Source: CBDANW01 sp965197825 (GTDB lineage: Bacteria > Acidobacteriota > Vicinamibacteria > Marinacidobacterales > DATDRI01). From it: a stretch of DNA of 64,000 bases. Location: positions 1,054,001 through 1,118,000 of the forward strand of contig CBDANW010000003.1 in assembly GCA_965197825.1 (NCBI GenBank), in the 5' to 3' direction. Positions within the stretch are counted from its first letter, which is position 1. Each line of letters opens with the position of its first letter. The notes below the pieces were generated by a model. That model was not told where the DNA came from. It searched no databases and was given only the letters and a program-made list of their open reading frames with translations. The translations under genes and the position numbers were made by a program. Shown piece by piece: positions 55,908 to 64,000 of the stretch.

Positions 55908-55974
55908 GTGTCCCGTCTCGGAAGTCATGTTGCATTCGAGCGCGGATGCTAACATCACTTCCGAGACGAGACAC
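55908..55974. repeat. MITE-like element, 67 bases, TA flanked
   Basis: Terminal inverted repeats GTGTCCCGTCTCGGAAGT and GTGTCTCGTCTCGGAAGT (17 of 18 identical), flanked on both sides by TA (55906-55907 and 55975-55976), as for IS630/Tc1-type insertions. Lies between TrkA/USP and bactofilin. Confidence 0.85.
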
Positions 55975-56214
55975 TAGTTGGGCAAGACCGGTGCGAGTTA
56001 TTGGTAACCGGCCGGCGACTCCGTTGTAGGTAACAGGCCACACCCCGGCCTCTTTGACAGCCGACTTCCCCTGCCGGCACGGGGCTGAGGATATAGCAGC
56101 GAAGCCACTTCGAGGGCTGTTCCAGGGTTGGCGGGCCGTGGTACGAAGATTGCTTCCCTCTGGCTGGTCTTCCAGAACGTACTGCGGAGACGGCCCAGGG
56201 AAAAGGAGATCGGC

Positions 56215-56654
56215 ATGTTTCAAAAGAAGGCGGCTTCCTCGGAACCCAACCCCGCCGAAACGTTACCGAGCCGGCTCCGGGAACGGAAACGGTGATCGGT
56301 CCCGGCGTTCGAGTCGAAGGCGATCTGAAGAGCCCGGCCGGCGTCGAGCTCCTCGGCACGGTCGAAGGAAGCTTCGAAGTGGCCGGTCTACTCGTCGTCC
56401 GCGAATCGGGCCGAATCACCGGAGATGTCACCGCGCAAGACGTGATCGTACAAGGGGTGGTCGAGGGCCGGGTCATTGCGGCACAGCGGATCGAGCTCGG
56501 CCCGTCGGGGCGTATCCAGGGAGACATGCGAGCCAAAACGGTGTCCATCGCGGAGGGAGCTTACTTCGAGGGGAAAGTCGAGATGACGGCGCCCTCCGAC
56601 TCGTCGCAGCGGCGGAGGAAAAAAGTCCTGGTTCCCGCCGAGGCAGCAGTTTGA
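56215..56654 (+). pseudogene. Bactofilin, one frameshift near the N-terminus
   Basis: Polymer-forming cytoskeletal protein. ATG 56215 follows an excellent AAAAGGAG site and reads MFQKKAASSEPNPAET. A base is missing near 56263 (GAAACGTTACC), after which the bactofilin beta helix is open in another frame: VIGPGVRVEGDLKSPAGVEL, LGTVEGSFEVAGLLVVRESG, RITGDVTAQDVIVQGVVEG, QRIELGPSGRIQGDMRAKTV, EGAYFEGKVEM. A basic tail ends at TGA 56652. Repaired length about 146 residues. Initiation at GTG 56289 or ATG/ATC nearby would still give the core. Confidence 0.82.
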
Positions 56655-56767
56655 CTTCCCTGTCTAGTGGAAGCTACTTTAACGGGGATCCTTAGACAGC
56701 GCGCCGGTAAAGGACTCGCCGACATGTGGCGCCGTGAAGTGCCGCATCCTAGCGGGGGAAGATCTCT

Positions 56768-56839
56768 ATGAAACGCTCACTCGCACTTGCCGCGCTCGTC
56801 TTAGTCGCTGGGGCACTGGCGACTGCCCCACCCGCCGTA
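56768..56839 (+). pseudogene. Signal-peptide fragment of a secreted protein
   Basis: Only MKRSLALAALVLVAGALATA plus PPAVAQ, a clean signal peptide with AQ cleavage site, remains before the sequence becomes the complement of a pilQ fragment. The mature protein is unknown. Confidence 0.45.
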
Positions 56840-57102
56840 GCCCAGGATGTCCAGCACCAAACGCATTGGCTGGTCCTGCGCATAGACCCGGTGCTCCATG
56901 GCCCCGTCGGCTTGGATGATCGCCTGCACGCCGCCCTCGGTCGGTCGTAGCTCCATGCTTTTCAGAAGCTCGCCGTCTTCCATTCGAGCTCGTTCTGCGG
57001 CAGGGGTGGGAGCGCCGACTCCGTATCCGAGGACCACAACGACAGGGACAGGACCGCGACGGCAAGGGGGCTGGCCGCAGTCAAACTACCGCCTTTTTTC
57101 AT
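56840..57102 (-). pseudogene. PilQ-type secretin N-terminal fragment (AMIN domain)
   Basis: ATG 57102 with AGAGGCG upstream; signal MKKGGSLTAASPLAVAVLSL, a frame shift near 57045, then LLKSMELRPTEGGVQAIIQA and DGAMEHRVYAQDQPMRLVLD, the AMIN domain found at the start of type IV pilus secretin PilQ. The secretin part is absent; it is joined head-on to the fragment at 56768. AMIN domains also occur in amidase AmiC, so PilQ is likely but not certain. Confidence 0.5.
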
Positions 57103-57291
57103 GACGCCTCTTTAGGTTTTAAGGTTCGGTGAAATTGGTTAACTCAATATATCGAGTACTTTGCCGAATGTCAACGACGTTGGGCTCGCCCCTAACCCCC
57201 TGCGACGTGGCACCCTCGCCGCGTCAGCCCCGGTGACCTTGGACACCGCGGCCGTACCGGCCTCGCTCTCGCTCAGAGGTTTTTCCCTCGG

Positions 57292-58095
57292 TTAGGCAGG
57301 TGTGTCTGTCTCGAACAGGTATGCCTGTCCGGGACCGAACGCGAGCAGACCCGACAGTTTTGTCTTGCGGCGGTTGAATACGGGCTCGCTGCCATCGAGA
57401 GTCCTGACGGTTCCGCCGCCCGCGCTCACGAGCGCGGCACCGGCTGCCACGTCCCACTCATGCTTCGGGATGAGAGTCCACGTGGCGTCGGCCAGACCGG
57501 CCGCAACGCGCGCCAGTTTGTAAGCGACCGAGCCCATCGGTCGAACCGTGAAGCCCTTGTTCTCGTACACGGCCCACTCGCCTCGCTTCACCTCGCTCCG
57601 GCTGGCCAGAACCAAAGGCTCGTTGCCTTTGCGGCGAACCGGAACCGGCAAGGCCTCGCCGTTTAGACTGATTCCGGTCTCCACAGAACCGAGGAAGAAC
57701 TCTCCGGCTGCAGGATTGCAGATGCCGCCGGCCACGGCTCTCCCATCCTCGACGAGACCGATGGATACGCACCATTCGGGAATCCCCTCCACAAACTCCT
57801 GGGTACCGTCGATGGGATCGACCACCCAGACTCGCTGCCGATCCAAACGAGAAGGCTCGTCAGCCGTCTCTTCGGAGAGCCATCCCTCGTCCGGCCCAGG
57901 GAGTGTTTCCAGCAAGAGCTCGTTGACGGCCTGGTCTGCGTCGGTCACGGGGCCATGCCCTCCTTTTTGTTTCGTGTTGAGCTTGTCAGGTGTGAAAGAA
58001 GCAGCGATGCGCGCGGCCTCCTCCAGGGCTTTCTTTATTCGGTCCAGATCCTCTCTTCGTCGTTCGGTATCATGGCTGCTCACAATAGGGTCCAC
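57292..58095 (-). CDS. cysQ: Inositol-monophosphatase family, CysQ-like 3'(2'),5'-bisphosphate nucleotidase
   Basis: Mg-dependent, Li-sensitive phosphatase fold. HGPVTDADQAVNELLLETLP, the LSEET motif, VWVVDPIDGTQEFVEGIPEW (metal-binding DPIDGT) and HEWDVAAGAALVSAGGG (WDxAAG) are all present. Dephosphorylation of PAP from sulfate assimilation is inferred from its position next to sat/cysC on the same strand; an inositol or histidinol phosphatase role is the alternative. GTG 58095 is the chosen start. 267 residues, intact. Confidence 0.8.
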   Translation of the reverse strand: MDPIVSSHDTERRREDLDRIKKALEEAARIAASFTPDKLNTKQKGGHGPVTDADQAVNELLLETLPGPDEGWLSEETADEPSRLDRQRVWVVDPIDGTQEFVEGIPEWCVSIGLVEDGRAVAGGICNPAAGEFFLGSVETGISLNGEALPVPVRRKGNEPLVLASRSEVKRGEWAVYENKGFTVRPMGSVAYKLARVAAGLADATWTLIPKHEWDVAAGAALVSAGGGTVRTLDGSEPVFNRRKTKLSGLLAFGPGQAYLFETDTPA

Positions 58096-58376
58096 CCGTC
58101 TTTCGGTAGGAGCTTTTGAGAAGCCATTCTAACCCACGCCCGAACGAACGTGCTTGGAGGGACGGCGTTTGGCGCCGCCCCCCCAAGCCCTGGGTTGGGA
58201 AAAGACTCAGAAGGAGCCACACCGGGCCTCCCGCCTGGGAAGCACGGATCCTCGCGGCGGGCCTTTCAGCTTAAACGGTCTTCCCGGCCGCAGAAGTTGT
58301 TTGTTTACTGAAGGAGAGATGATACGGGAAAACGGGCGGGATCGCAAGAGCCCCGCCGCAACCCGAGTCGAAGTTC
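58096..58376. other. Gap between sat/cysC and cysQ
   Basis: 281 bases. A GC hairpin (GGACGGCG / CGCCGCC) lies near 58160-58182. On the + strand AAGGAGAG precedes ATG 58319, a 22-codon frame (MIRENGRDRKSPAATRVEVL) that ends at the sat/cysC 3' end; it could be the 5' stub of a lost gene. No riboswitch recognised. Confidence 0.35.
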
Positions 58377-60101
58377 TCAGTCGCTGACGCCTATGTAACC
58401 CTGGCCCTCGAGGTGCAACATGATTTGGTTCGCCGCTTCCTCCGGGCTCATCTCAGTGGTGTCGATGGCTACGTCGGCATCGGTCGGCTCCTCGTAAGGG
58501 TCCGAGATTCCGGTGAACTCCTTGATGATCCCCGCCCGCGCTTTGGCGTACATGCCCTTACGATCCCGTTGCTCGCACACATCCAGCGGAGTCGCGATGT
58601 GCACCAGAATGAAACCGCCAAGCTTGTCGATGGTCCGGCGCACCTCGCGGCGGACGCGTTCATACGGCGCAATCGGGGCGCAGATGGCGATCCCGCCGTT
58701 TTGGGAGATCTCCGAAGCTACGAAACCGATGCGCAGGATATTGATGTCGCGATGCTCCTTCGAGAAACCGAGCTCGGAGGAAAGGTTCTTGCGAACGATG
58801 TCGCCGTCCAACAGAGTGACCGGACGCCCGCCCAACTCAAGTAATTTGACGAGGAGGACGTTGGCGATCGTCGACTTGCCGGAGCCCGAGAGTCCCGTGA
58901 AAAAAACTGTGAACCCCTGCTTGTGACGCGGAGGGTGCGTGCGCTGGAGCTCCTCAGCCACTTCGGGAAAGGTGAACCAGCTCGGGAGTTCCTGTCCTCT
59001 AGCCAGTCGCTCTCTCAGGTCGGTTCCAGAAATATTGAGGGTCCGCGTTCCCTCCGCGACTTCGTCCAACGGAACGTGGGTGCCTTGCTCCTCGACGTAG
59101 ACTACCATCTTGAACGGAACCATGGCGACACCAAGCTCTTCTTCGTGTTTCTGCAGAAGCTCCTGGGCATCATACGGGCCGTAGAACGGTTTGCCTTTCG
59201 AATCGCTCCCCGGCCCTGCGTGGTCGCGCCCCACGATCAGATGCGTGCAACCGTAGTTCTTGCGAATGATCGCATGCCAAATCGCCTCACGAGGGCCGGC
59301 CATCCGCATGGCGAGAGGCAGTAGAGCCAATTTCACCGTGTTGCGAGGATAGTGAGGTAGGAGCGCCTGATAACACCGCACGCGTGTGTAGTGATCGAGA
59401 TCGCCGGGCTTGGTCATCCCGACGACCGGGTGGATGAGTAGGTTGGTCTCCGCCTCCTTGGCTGCCCGCAGCGTGAGCTCGTAGTGGGCACGGTGCATCG
59501 GATTGCGAGTCTGGAAAGCGACGACTCGTCGCCAACCGAGCTTCGAAAACGCCGCCCGCAGCTCTTCCGGCGTAAAGCGTAGAGAACGGAAATCGTAGTG
59601 ACTAGGATGCTGTAAGCCGTCTAGTCGTCCCCCGACGTAGAAGGGATGCGCCTGGTCGAGCACATGAGCCACGCCGGGATGCTCCCGGCTGTCCGTCCCG
59701 AAAACGGCCTTTGCTTCTGCTTCCGGATCGGGCTGCCACACTTCCTCGACGTGAAGAGCGGCCAACATGACGCCTTCCGGGTCCCGCAGAGCCAACCTGG
59801 ACCCCGGCTTCAAGGTCTCCACCAGCTCGGCCGTGACGTCGAGCGTCACGGGAATCGGCCACAAGGTGCCGTCCGCCAACCGCATGGACTCGCAGACCTT
59901 GTCGTAGTCGGCACGCCCCATGAAACCGGTCAACGGGGAGAATCCCCCATTGAGAAGCAGCTCTAGATCACATTGCTGCCGGGGAGTGAGATCCCATGAG
60001 GGCCAATCACGGGACTCCGCCTGAAGTTTCTCACGCTGTTCGTCAGAAACGATGAGGTTTTGCAGCGTTCCGCCGTGGGGCTCAACCAGATGCGTAGGCA
60101 C
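58377..60101 (-). CDS. Bifunctional sulfate adenylyltransferase/APS kinase
   Basis: Converts sulfate and ATP to APS and then PAPS. ATP sulfurylase part, residues about 1-390: VVAFQTRNPMHRAHYELTLR (QTRNPxHxxH), HLIVGRDHAGPG (GRDHA). APS kinase part, about 395-574: FTVFFTGLSGSGKSTIANVL (P-loop), TLLDGDIVRKNLSSELGFSK, ICAPIAPYERVRREVR. 574 residues, the usual length of this fusion. ATG 60101. Feeds sulfate assimilation or sulfation; cysQ downstream would remove the PAP by-product. Confidence 0.95.
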   Translation of the reverse strand: MPTHLVEPHGGTLQNLIVSDEQREKLQAESRDWPSWDLTPRQQCDLELLLNGGFSPLTGFMGRADYDKVCESMRLADGTLWPIPVTLDVTAELVETLKPGSRLALRDPEGVMLAALHVEEVWQPDPEAEAKAVFGTDSREHPGVAHVLDQAHPFYVGGRLDGLQHPSHYDFRSLRFTPEELRAAFSKLGWRRVVAFQTRNPMHRAHYELTLRAAKEAETNLLIHPVVGMTKPGDLDHYTRVRCYQALLPHYPRNTVKLALLPLAMRMAGPREAIWHAIIRKNYGCTHLIVGRDHAGPGSDSKGKPFYGPYDAQELLQKHEEELGVAMVPFKMVVYVEEQGTHVPLDEVAEGTRTLNISGTDLRERLARGQELPSWFTFPEVAEELQRTHPPRHKQGFTVFFTGLSGSGKSTIANVLLVKLLELGGRPVTLLDGDIVRKNLSSELGFSKEHRDINILRIGFVASEISQNGGIAICAPIAPYERVRREVRRTIDKLGGFILVHIATPLDVCEQRDRKGMYAKARAGIIKEFTGISDPYEEPTDADVAIDTTEMSPEEAANQIMLHLEGQGYIGVSD

Positions 60102-60557
60102 GAAAATCTCCTATCGAAGAAGAAGCGGTGGTATGAGCCTATGCTCTGCTACGGGCTGAGCGAGGGCTCGGTCACACGTTCTCGCAGGTGGACCAGCGCC
60201 CTTCGGGTGCTTTGACCGACGCCAATCCGTGTTGTATGCCACAACAGCCCACGCTCGATGGATATGCGCTGGGCCGCCAATGACGGCAGCCAATATATTC
60301 AATGGCGGCACTCAAGTCAACATCGACGCCTGAACGAAATGGCCCGAGCTTGTGCGACATTGCCTTTCGGGCCTCCCCCCCCGCGTCGCGATATGCCGCC
60401 GATATGCCGCGATGTTGCGTTTTCCAAAATCACATGGCACAATCATGAGAGTACGTTTCCCTTTCAGTCTAAGTACCAGAAGAAAACTCGAGACGACGCC
60501 GAGATCGTGGTCGCTATCGGCTAGCGTACCGAGGGGGCCGTCTCTTCAGGTGATCCA
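60102..60557. other. Gap before the outer-membrane barrel gene
   Basis: 456 bases with no convincing gene. It contains a short repeat (CGATATGCCG twice near 60391-60415). TGGCAC at about 60436 recalls a sigma-54 -24 box, but the -12 box does not fit. Confidence 0.35.
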
Positions 60558-61830
60558 ATGAGATTGAGCCAGAAGCCATTCTTCGCCGGCCTTACCTTCA
60601 GCGTAGTGTCGGCGCTCTTCATCACCGCCACGACCGCCCTCGGCCAAGACGTCAACCTCATCCAAACGGAGGTCGATTCGGTGGTCGAGGAAAGCCTGTG
60701 GATGTGGGGCCCCTTGCGGCTGACACCGCAGATCCGCTTCGGTGCGGGTTACGATTCCAACAGCTTGTCCTCGGCCGTGGAACCCGTCAACGATTTCGCG
60801 ACCACCATCGCCCCCGGGATCCGAATCGCCGCTCCCATGCGGAATCGGGCGTCCTCGACTTCTATCAAGAACTGGACTTCGTCTACTACCATCAAGTCGA
60901 AAGCCTGCGTGACGTCTTTACCGTCACGCGAGTCGGCGGAACGGTGGGAGGCCGGAGAGTGCTCTTCCGGGTCCAAGACGAGTTTCGTGGCGGAAAGGCC
61001 CGTCCCACCAGTGAGTTCGACGTGCCGGCTGAGCGTCGCAACAACGTCCTGCGGGCCGCCCTCGAAGTGGCACTTGGCAACAAGCACCTGCTGACGACCA
61101 CGTATTCGAACAGACGCTTAGAATACGAAGATATTGTGATCGATCCACTGCGACGCATCGATCTCCTGAACCGCTCGGTGCAAACGTACGACCTGCGGCT
61201 GACGCGGCGTCTCAGCGCCAAGACTTCTGCCGCGGTCGAAGGTTCATACGAGACGATGGACTTCGACGAGGCGGCGTCACTACGCAACGGCCACGCGTAC
61301 ATCGGCTCGGGGGGGCTCCTCTTCAACCCCAAGACCAACGTGCGCGGCGAAGCGTGGCTGGGCTACAAGCAGATGCTTCCCGAGTTCCCAGAGCAACCCG
61401 AATACCAAGGGCTCATCGGGTCGGTCGATGTGCAAACGCGCCTCGGCGATCGATTCGACGTCACCACACTCTACTCGCGGGACACACTGCCGTCGGTCGT
61501 GAGAGGCAACTGGTTTTTCATCGAGCACCGCTTCGGTGGAGCGGTAGACGTCTACGTGACGCGCTCCTTCTACGTCAGCCCGGGCGCCACATTCGGCAGG
61601 AACAACTACCCGCGCCCCACGACGCTGCTCGACGACGAAGGACAGCTAGTGGAAGAACGCATCGAGGATCGGTTCGACATCTACACGTTCAGCGTGAACT
61701 ACCGGATGGGAGAGTCTGGACGGCGAGACTCCAGGGAAACTACCTAAACAGGGAGTCGAACTTCCGTCCCTTCACCAAAGATAGGTTCTACTTGACCTTC
61801 GGCGTCTCGACCGATATCACCAAGCCCTAG
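60558..61830 (+). pseudogene. Outer-membrane beta-barrel protein, two frameshifts
   Basis: Signal peptide MRLSQKPFFAGLTFSVVSAL to ALGQ, then alternating beta strands in three frames. First frame LRLTPQIRFGAGYDSNSL up to about 60840; second frame VLDFYQELDFVYYHQ, GGRRVLFRVQDEFRGG, AAVEGSYETMDFDEAASL up to about 61715; third frame GNYLNRESNFRPFTKDRFYL and TFGVSTDITKP to TAG 61830. Repaired it is about 423 residues. Resembles 14- to 16-strand barrels annotated as outer membrane beta-barrel or exopolysaccharide-linked proteins; exact role unknown. Confidence 0.65.
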
Positions 61831-61897
61831 TGTCCTGTATCTCATAGAAAATTATGGAGTTGAATGATGGCTGGCACGTCTCGAGCAAGGCGTCGAT

Positions 61898-61927
61898 TTG
61901 CTATGGATCTATCGATACAGGTATAAT
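61898..61927 (+). promoter_or_regulatory. Sigma-70 type promoter
   Basis: TTGCTA at 61898-61903, an 18-base spacer, and a perfect TATAAT at 61922-61927, 34 bases before ATG 61961. Confidence 0.5.
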
Positions 61928-61960
61928 GGCCGCTCCGACACACTAAACAGAAAGATTCCA

Positions 61961-62164
61961 ATGAAATCAATGGCAGTTGCGTCGAGGGTTGTTCACGAAA
62001 AGTACGGTCTTGGTGTGATCACCGAGGTCGATCCCCAGTACACCACCATCAACTTCGATGAGCACGGCAAGAAGAAGTTCGTCACCGAAATCGTTAGCCT
62101 CAAGGGCAGCGATGAGCCACCCCCCAAGCGCCGGCGGGGGGGTCGCAAACCGAAAGCCTCGTAG
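61961..62164 (+). CDS. Small basic protein with Tudor-like (DUF3553/PcrA C-terminal type) fold
   Basis: 67 residues: MKSMAVASRVVHEKYGLGVI, then TEVDPQYTTINFDEHGKKKF and a lysine/arginine/proline-rich tail (PPPKRRRGGRKPKAS). The VxHxxYGxGxI pattern matches the small beta barrel at the end of UvrD/PcrA helicases and free-standing relatives that touch RNA polymerase or nucleic acid. ATG 61961 fits the promoter just upstream. Function inferred only. Confidence 0.6.
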   Translation: MKSMAVASRVVHEKYGLGVITEVDPQYTTINFDEHGKKKFVTEIVSLKGSDEPPPKRRRGGRKPKAS

Positions 62165-62178
62165 GTCTGAGCTCGCCA

Positions 62179-62436
62179 TCACTCGACGAGATCGTTCTCG
62201 TCGAGCGCAAAGTCCCCTTTATCCGCAGCGGCTAGAAGCTCGCGTGCCCGTTCCGCATCGGCTTCTGGGACATGGATCTCGACCAGCCCCAGACCGTCAA
62301 CGGTGAAGCCATGCGTCTTGCGCAGGCTTTCGCCTTGAAACGAGCACGGCATGTCGTTTGCCTCGAGAAAAGCGCGAACCTGCTGCGCGTCGATTTCACC
62401 GCTGGCTGTATAGACGCAGGTAGATTTCTTGTTCAC
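62179..62436 (-). CDS. DUF2007-type putative signal-transducing protein
   Basis: 85 residues from GTG 62436: MNKKSTCVYTASGEIDAQQV, RAFLEANDMPCSFQGESLRK, VEIHVPEADAERARELLAAA. This is the small alpha/beta fold of DUF2007, often fused to or neighbouring signalling proteins. Starts 20 bases after the lipoprotein stop. Confidence 0.7.
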   Translation of the reverse strand: MNKKSTCVYTASGEIDAQQVRAFLEANDMPCSFQGESLRKTHGFTVDGLGLVEIHVPEADAERARELLAAADKGDFALDENDLVE

Positions 62437-62456
62437 AGGGGCGCTCGGGCGGGCAG

Positions 62457-62873
62457 CTAGCGAACGGTCCAACGGTCGAGCTCGGTGTCCCACAGGTACT
62501 CGATGTTCTTGTCGAACTCATCGGTGGAAGTCGAACCGTCGGGATCGTACACTCGGCTGGTGATCTTGAAACGAATGGTTCCGCGCCATGGAGGACCGTT
62601 TTCGTTCGACGGCTTTCGCACCTGCACGTCTTCGATCTCCCAGTTGGCCGTCACCCCAAACGCGGGATCCAGTTTTTCGCCCTCCGCCTTCAACTCTTGA
62701 GCCTCTTCCCGCAGAAGTGAGAGAACCTCCTCCTGCGCCGGCGCGCCGGCGCCGATCGTACCGCAGGAGCCTAGGAGGGCGGCCAGAAGCGCCACCGTGG
62801 CGATCGAGGTCTTCTTCCTTCGTCCCGGGCTCGGAACGAGAGTCCGACGTTGCATCGTCAGGTTGTGCTGCAT
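62457..62873 (-). CDS. Small lipoprotein of unknown function
   Basis: A basic N-terminus and hydrophobic stretch end in the lipobox LLGSC (about residue 37). The mature part has VLSLLREEAQELKAEGEKLD (helical) and GVTANWEIEDVQVRKPSNEN with RGTIRFKITSRVYDPD (beta). 138 residues. In a two-gene unit with the DUF2007 gene. Confidence 0.65.
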   Translation of the reverse strand: MQHNLTMQRRTLVPSPGRRKKTSIATVALLAALLGSCGTIGAGAPAQEEVLSLLREEAQELKAEGEKLDPAFGVTANWEIEDVQVRKPSNENGPPWRGTIRFKITSRVYDPDGSTSTDEFDKNIEYLWDTELDRWTVR

Positions 62874-62912
62874 GGAACGAGGCTAGCAGGCCGCCATGGC
62901 GAGGTCAACCTA

Positions 62913-63129
62913 GTGCCCTGTATCAGTAATTCGTCACCTAAGTCTCGGCCCCTTTTGCGTGCTGGCTTCGTTGCGCCATCGTTCCAATTCGGCCTTCGGC
63001 CTAGCCCTCCGCTCGACAAGCTCGCTGCGGAAGGCGGCTCGAAATATCCAGATATGACTTCGTCGGCACGCCTTGCCAGCACACAAAATGGCCTCGAGCC
63101 TTAGGCAACGATCTACTGATACGGGACAC
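62913..63129. repeat. MITE-like element, 217 bases, TA flanked
   Basis: Terminal inverted repeats GTGCCCTGTATCAGTA and GTGTCCCGTATCAGTA (14 of 16), flanked by TA at 62911-62912 and 63130-63131. Non-coding. Its right half recurs at 45761-45868. The first bases match those of the 67-base element at 55908, suggesting one mobilising transposase. Confidence 0.88.
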
Positions 63130-63133
63130 TAGC

Positions 63134-63179
63134 CAAAGAAAAAGGACCGGCCTCCATAAGCGCGGGAGGTGCCGGTCCT
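63134..63179 (-). terminator. Intrinsic terminator
   Basis: On the minus strand a strong stem (AGGACCGGCACCTCC pairing with GGAGGCCGGTCCT) is followed by TTTTTCTTT, as expected for rho-independent termination of the gene at 63210-63698. Confidence 0.8.
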
Positions 63180-63209
63180 CTTGTAAAGAGGTGTAACGAG
63201 CGGCCGAGC

Positions 63210-63698
63210 CTAGTGCCACTTGATGGCGTCGTTCATCTCGGCGATCGCGTTCTCCACGGCTTTCGGTCTACCGGTCAAGTACTTTCCCGCCATGGGATCG
63301 GCGGCGCGAAAATCGAGCGATCCAACTTTCCGTGTCGTCGTCTCTCGAATGTAGATCTTCCCAGTCGGGAAGTTATGCGGGACGGCAACGGCCTCCAAGA
63401 AGGCGATCGGTGCGAACTCCATGAACTCATCGATAGGCATGGTGATGCTGAGCTCGGCGTCTATCTTCCCGGCGTAATCGGCCGAGTCATGCAATCTTAC
63501 CTCGCAGCTTCAGCGATCGGCTTTCCGGATCTTCTCGCCATAACCCTCCATCATTTCGGCCACTTTGGAGTCCAGTTTCTGCTGGAGGGCCTTCTGGTAA
63601 TTCTCCTGGCGACCCTTGTTCTGGGCGTGGACGTTCGAAGAAATCATCAACCCCGCGATCGCCGTCAGCGCCAGCGACCAAATCGCAACTCCTCTCAT
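63210..63698 (-). pseudogene. Small secreted protein with one in-frame TGA
   Basis: Signal peptide MRGVAIWSLALTAIAGLMIS to HAQ, then a helical stretch (YQKALQQKLDSKVAEMMEGY, GEKIRKADR). TGA at 63510-63512 interrupts; the same frame continues SCEVRLHDSADYAGKIDAEL, SITMPIDEFMEFAPIAFLEA and DPMAGKYLTGRPKAVENAIA to the stop at 63210, directly before the terminator. One terminator and one frame argue for a single gene of 162 codons. The TGA is most simply a mutated Trp or Arg codon, or two genes in tandem. No family recognised. Confidence 0.5.
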
Positions 63699-64000
63699 TC
63701 ACTCACCTTCATAGGATGCTCTAGCTCGAGCAGGTTTAGCCGTCGTCTCTGAGTTCTTGCGAAGAGCGTCTTAAGCGGACGACCCTCCGATAAGGGAAAG
63801 TTTCCTTGGTTGATCGAATTTTTTATTGTAACACGCGATGCCGCAGAGGTCCAAGAGTTGACGACCTCCCGAGACTGCCGGCGATGAAATTACTGGTTTG
63901 TATACAACGGTTTGGCGGGTTCCCCAAGCTCGAGGGGGGAATGGGAAAAAGCGGCCTCGGCGGATGTTGGAGGGACACCGTCACGAAGGACTAGGTTCTC
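63699..64000. other. Right end of the window
   Basis: About 300 bases upstream of the gene at 63698. Weak frames only; nothing recognised. Confidence 0.3.

Noticed and set aside
60430..60460. Sigma-54 promoter upstream of the barrel gene
   Set aside because: TGGCAC is present but the -12 GC element and spacing do not fit.
61830..61930. Third complete MITE between the barrel gene and the small basic protein
   Set aside because: The left end GTGTCCTGTATC is good, but the putative right end (GATACAGG then TATA) matches over only eight bases; kept only as a possible remnant.
1..64000. tRNA genes
   Set aside because: No cloverleaf with a GTTCRANNC arm and matching acceptor stem was found by eye; a covariance-model scan would settle this.

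Overview
The window is about 64 kb of high-GC bacterial DNA from a Gram-negative cell envelope: RND efflux pump, OmpA, an outer-membrane barrel, a PilQ fragment and lipoproteins. The gene mix (DUF2911 protein, fused sulfate adenylyltransferase/APS kinase, bactofilin, cupredoxin lipoprotein, AAA/HEAT protein, many secreted proteins of unknown function) suggests an uncultivated soil or sediment lineage, most like Acidobacteriota. That placement is inference. I saw no tRNA, rRNA or CRISPR array.

Layout. 0-16 kb is mostly intact housekeeping and accessory sequence: CusA-type pump and an MFS protein, cupredoxin lipoprotein, CMD protein, PQQ-type sugar dehydrogenase, 2-oxoacid dehydrogenase E1 alpha with a GNAT, DacB, and NAD salvage (pncB, pncA with an OmpA gene). 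16-25.6 kb is damaged: bipA carries four frameshifts, 20.1-20.9 kb is a patchwork of five gene fragments, and a secreted protein and an M14 peptidase are broken. 25.6-45.9 kb is a mobile-element zone. It holds two copies (A at 25.6-29.8 kb, B at 37.8-43.1 kb) of an unusual IS66-type element carrying a DruA-like DUF4338 gene, with tnpC convergent to tnpAB. Copy A is split by an IS256-type element and copy B by a second IS66. An intact IS3 and a second IS256-type element lie nearby. The host genes here (M19 dipeptidase, amidase, AAA-HEAT protein, FHA-GAF protein) are truncated or frameshifted; fabI is intact.

45.9-55.9 kb is an almost undamaged core: hsp20-lon-ymdB, then xseA-xseB-ispA-tlyA-nadK-TrkA/USP, tightly packed with overlapping starts and stops. 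It covers proteostasis, RNA and DNA metabolism, isoprenoid synthesis and NADP supply. 55.9-64 kb holds bactofilin, a pilQ fragment, sulfate activation (cysQ, sat/cysC), an outer-membrane barrel and small secreted proteins, with two TA-flanked MITE-like elements.

The strongest overall signal is the uneven spread of lesions: single-base indels, in-frame stops, internal deletions and short tandem duplications. They crowd 16-45 kb and spare 45.9-55.9 kb. This could be local genome decay driven by mobile elements or uneven assembly quality; the sequence alone cannot decide. The most novel-looking structure is the DruA-like/IS66 composite element.
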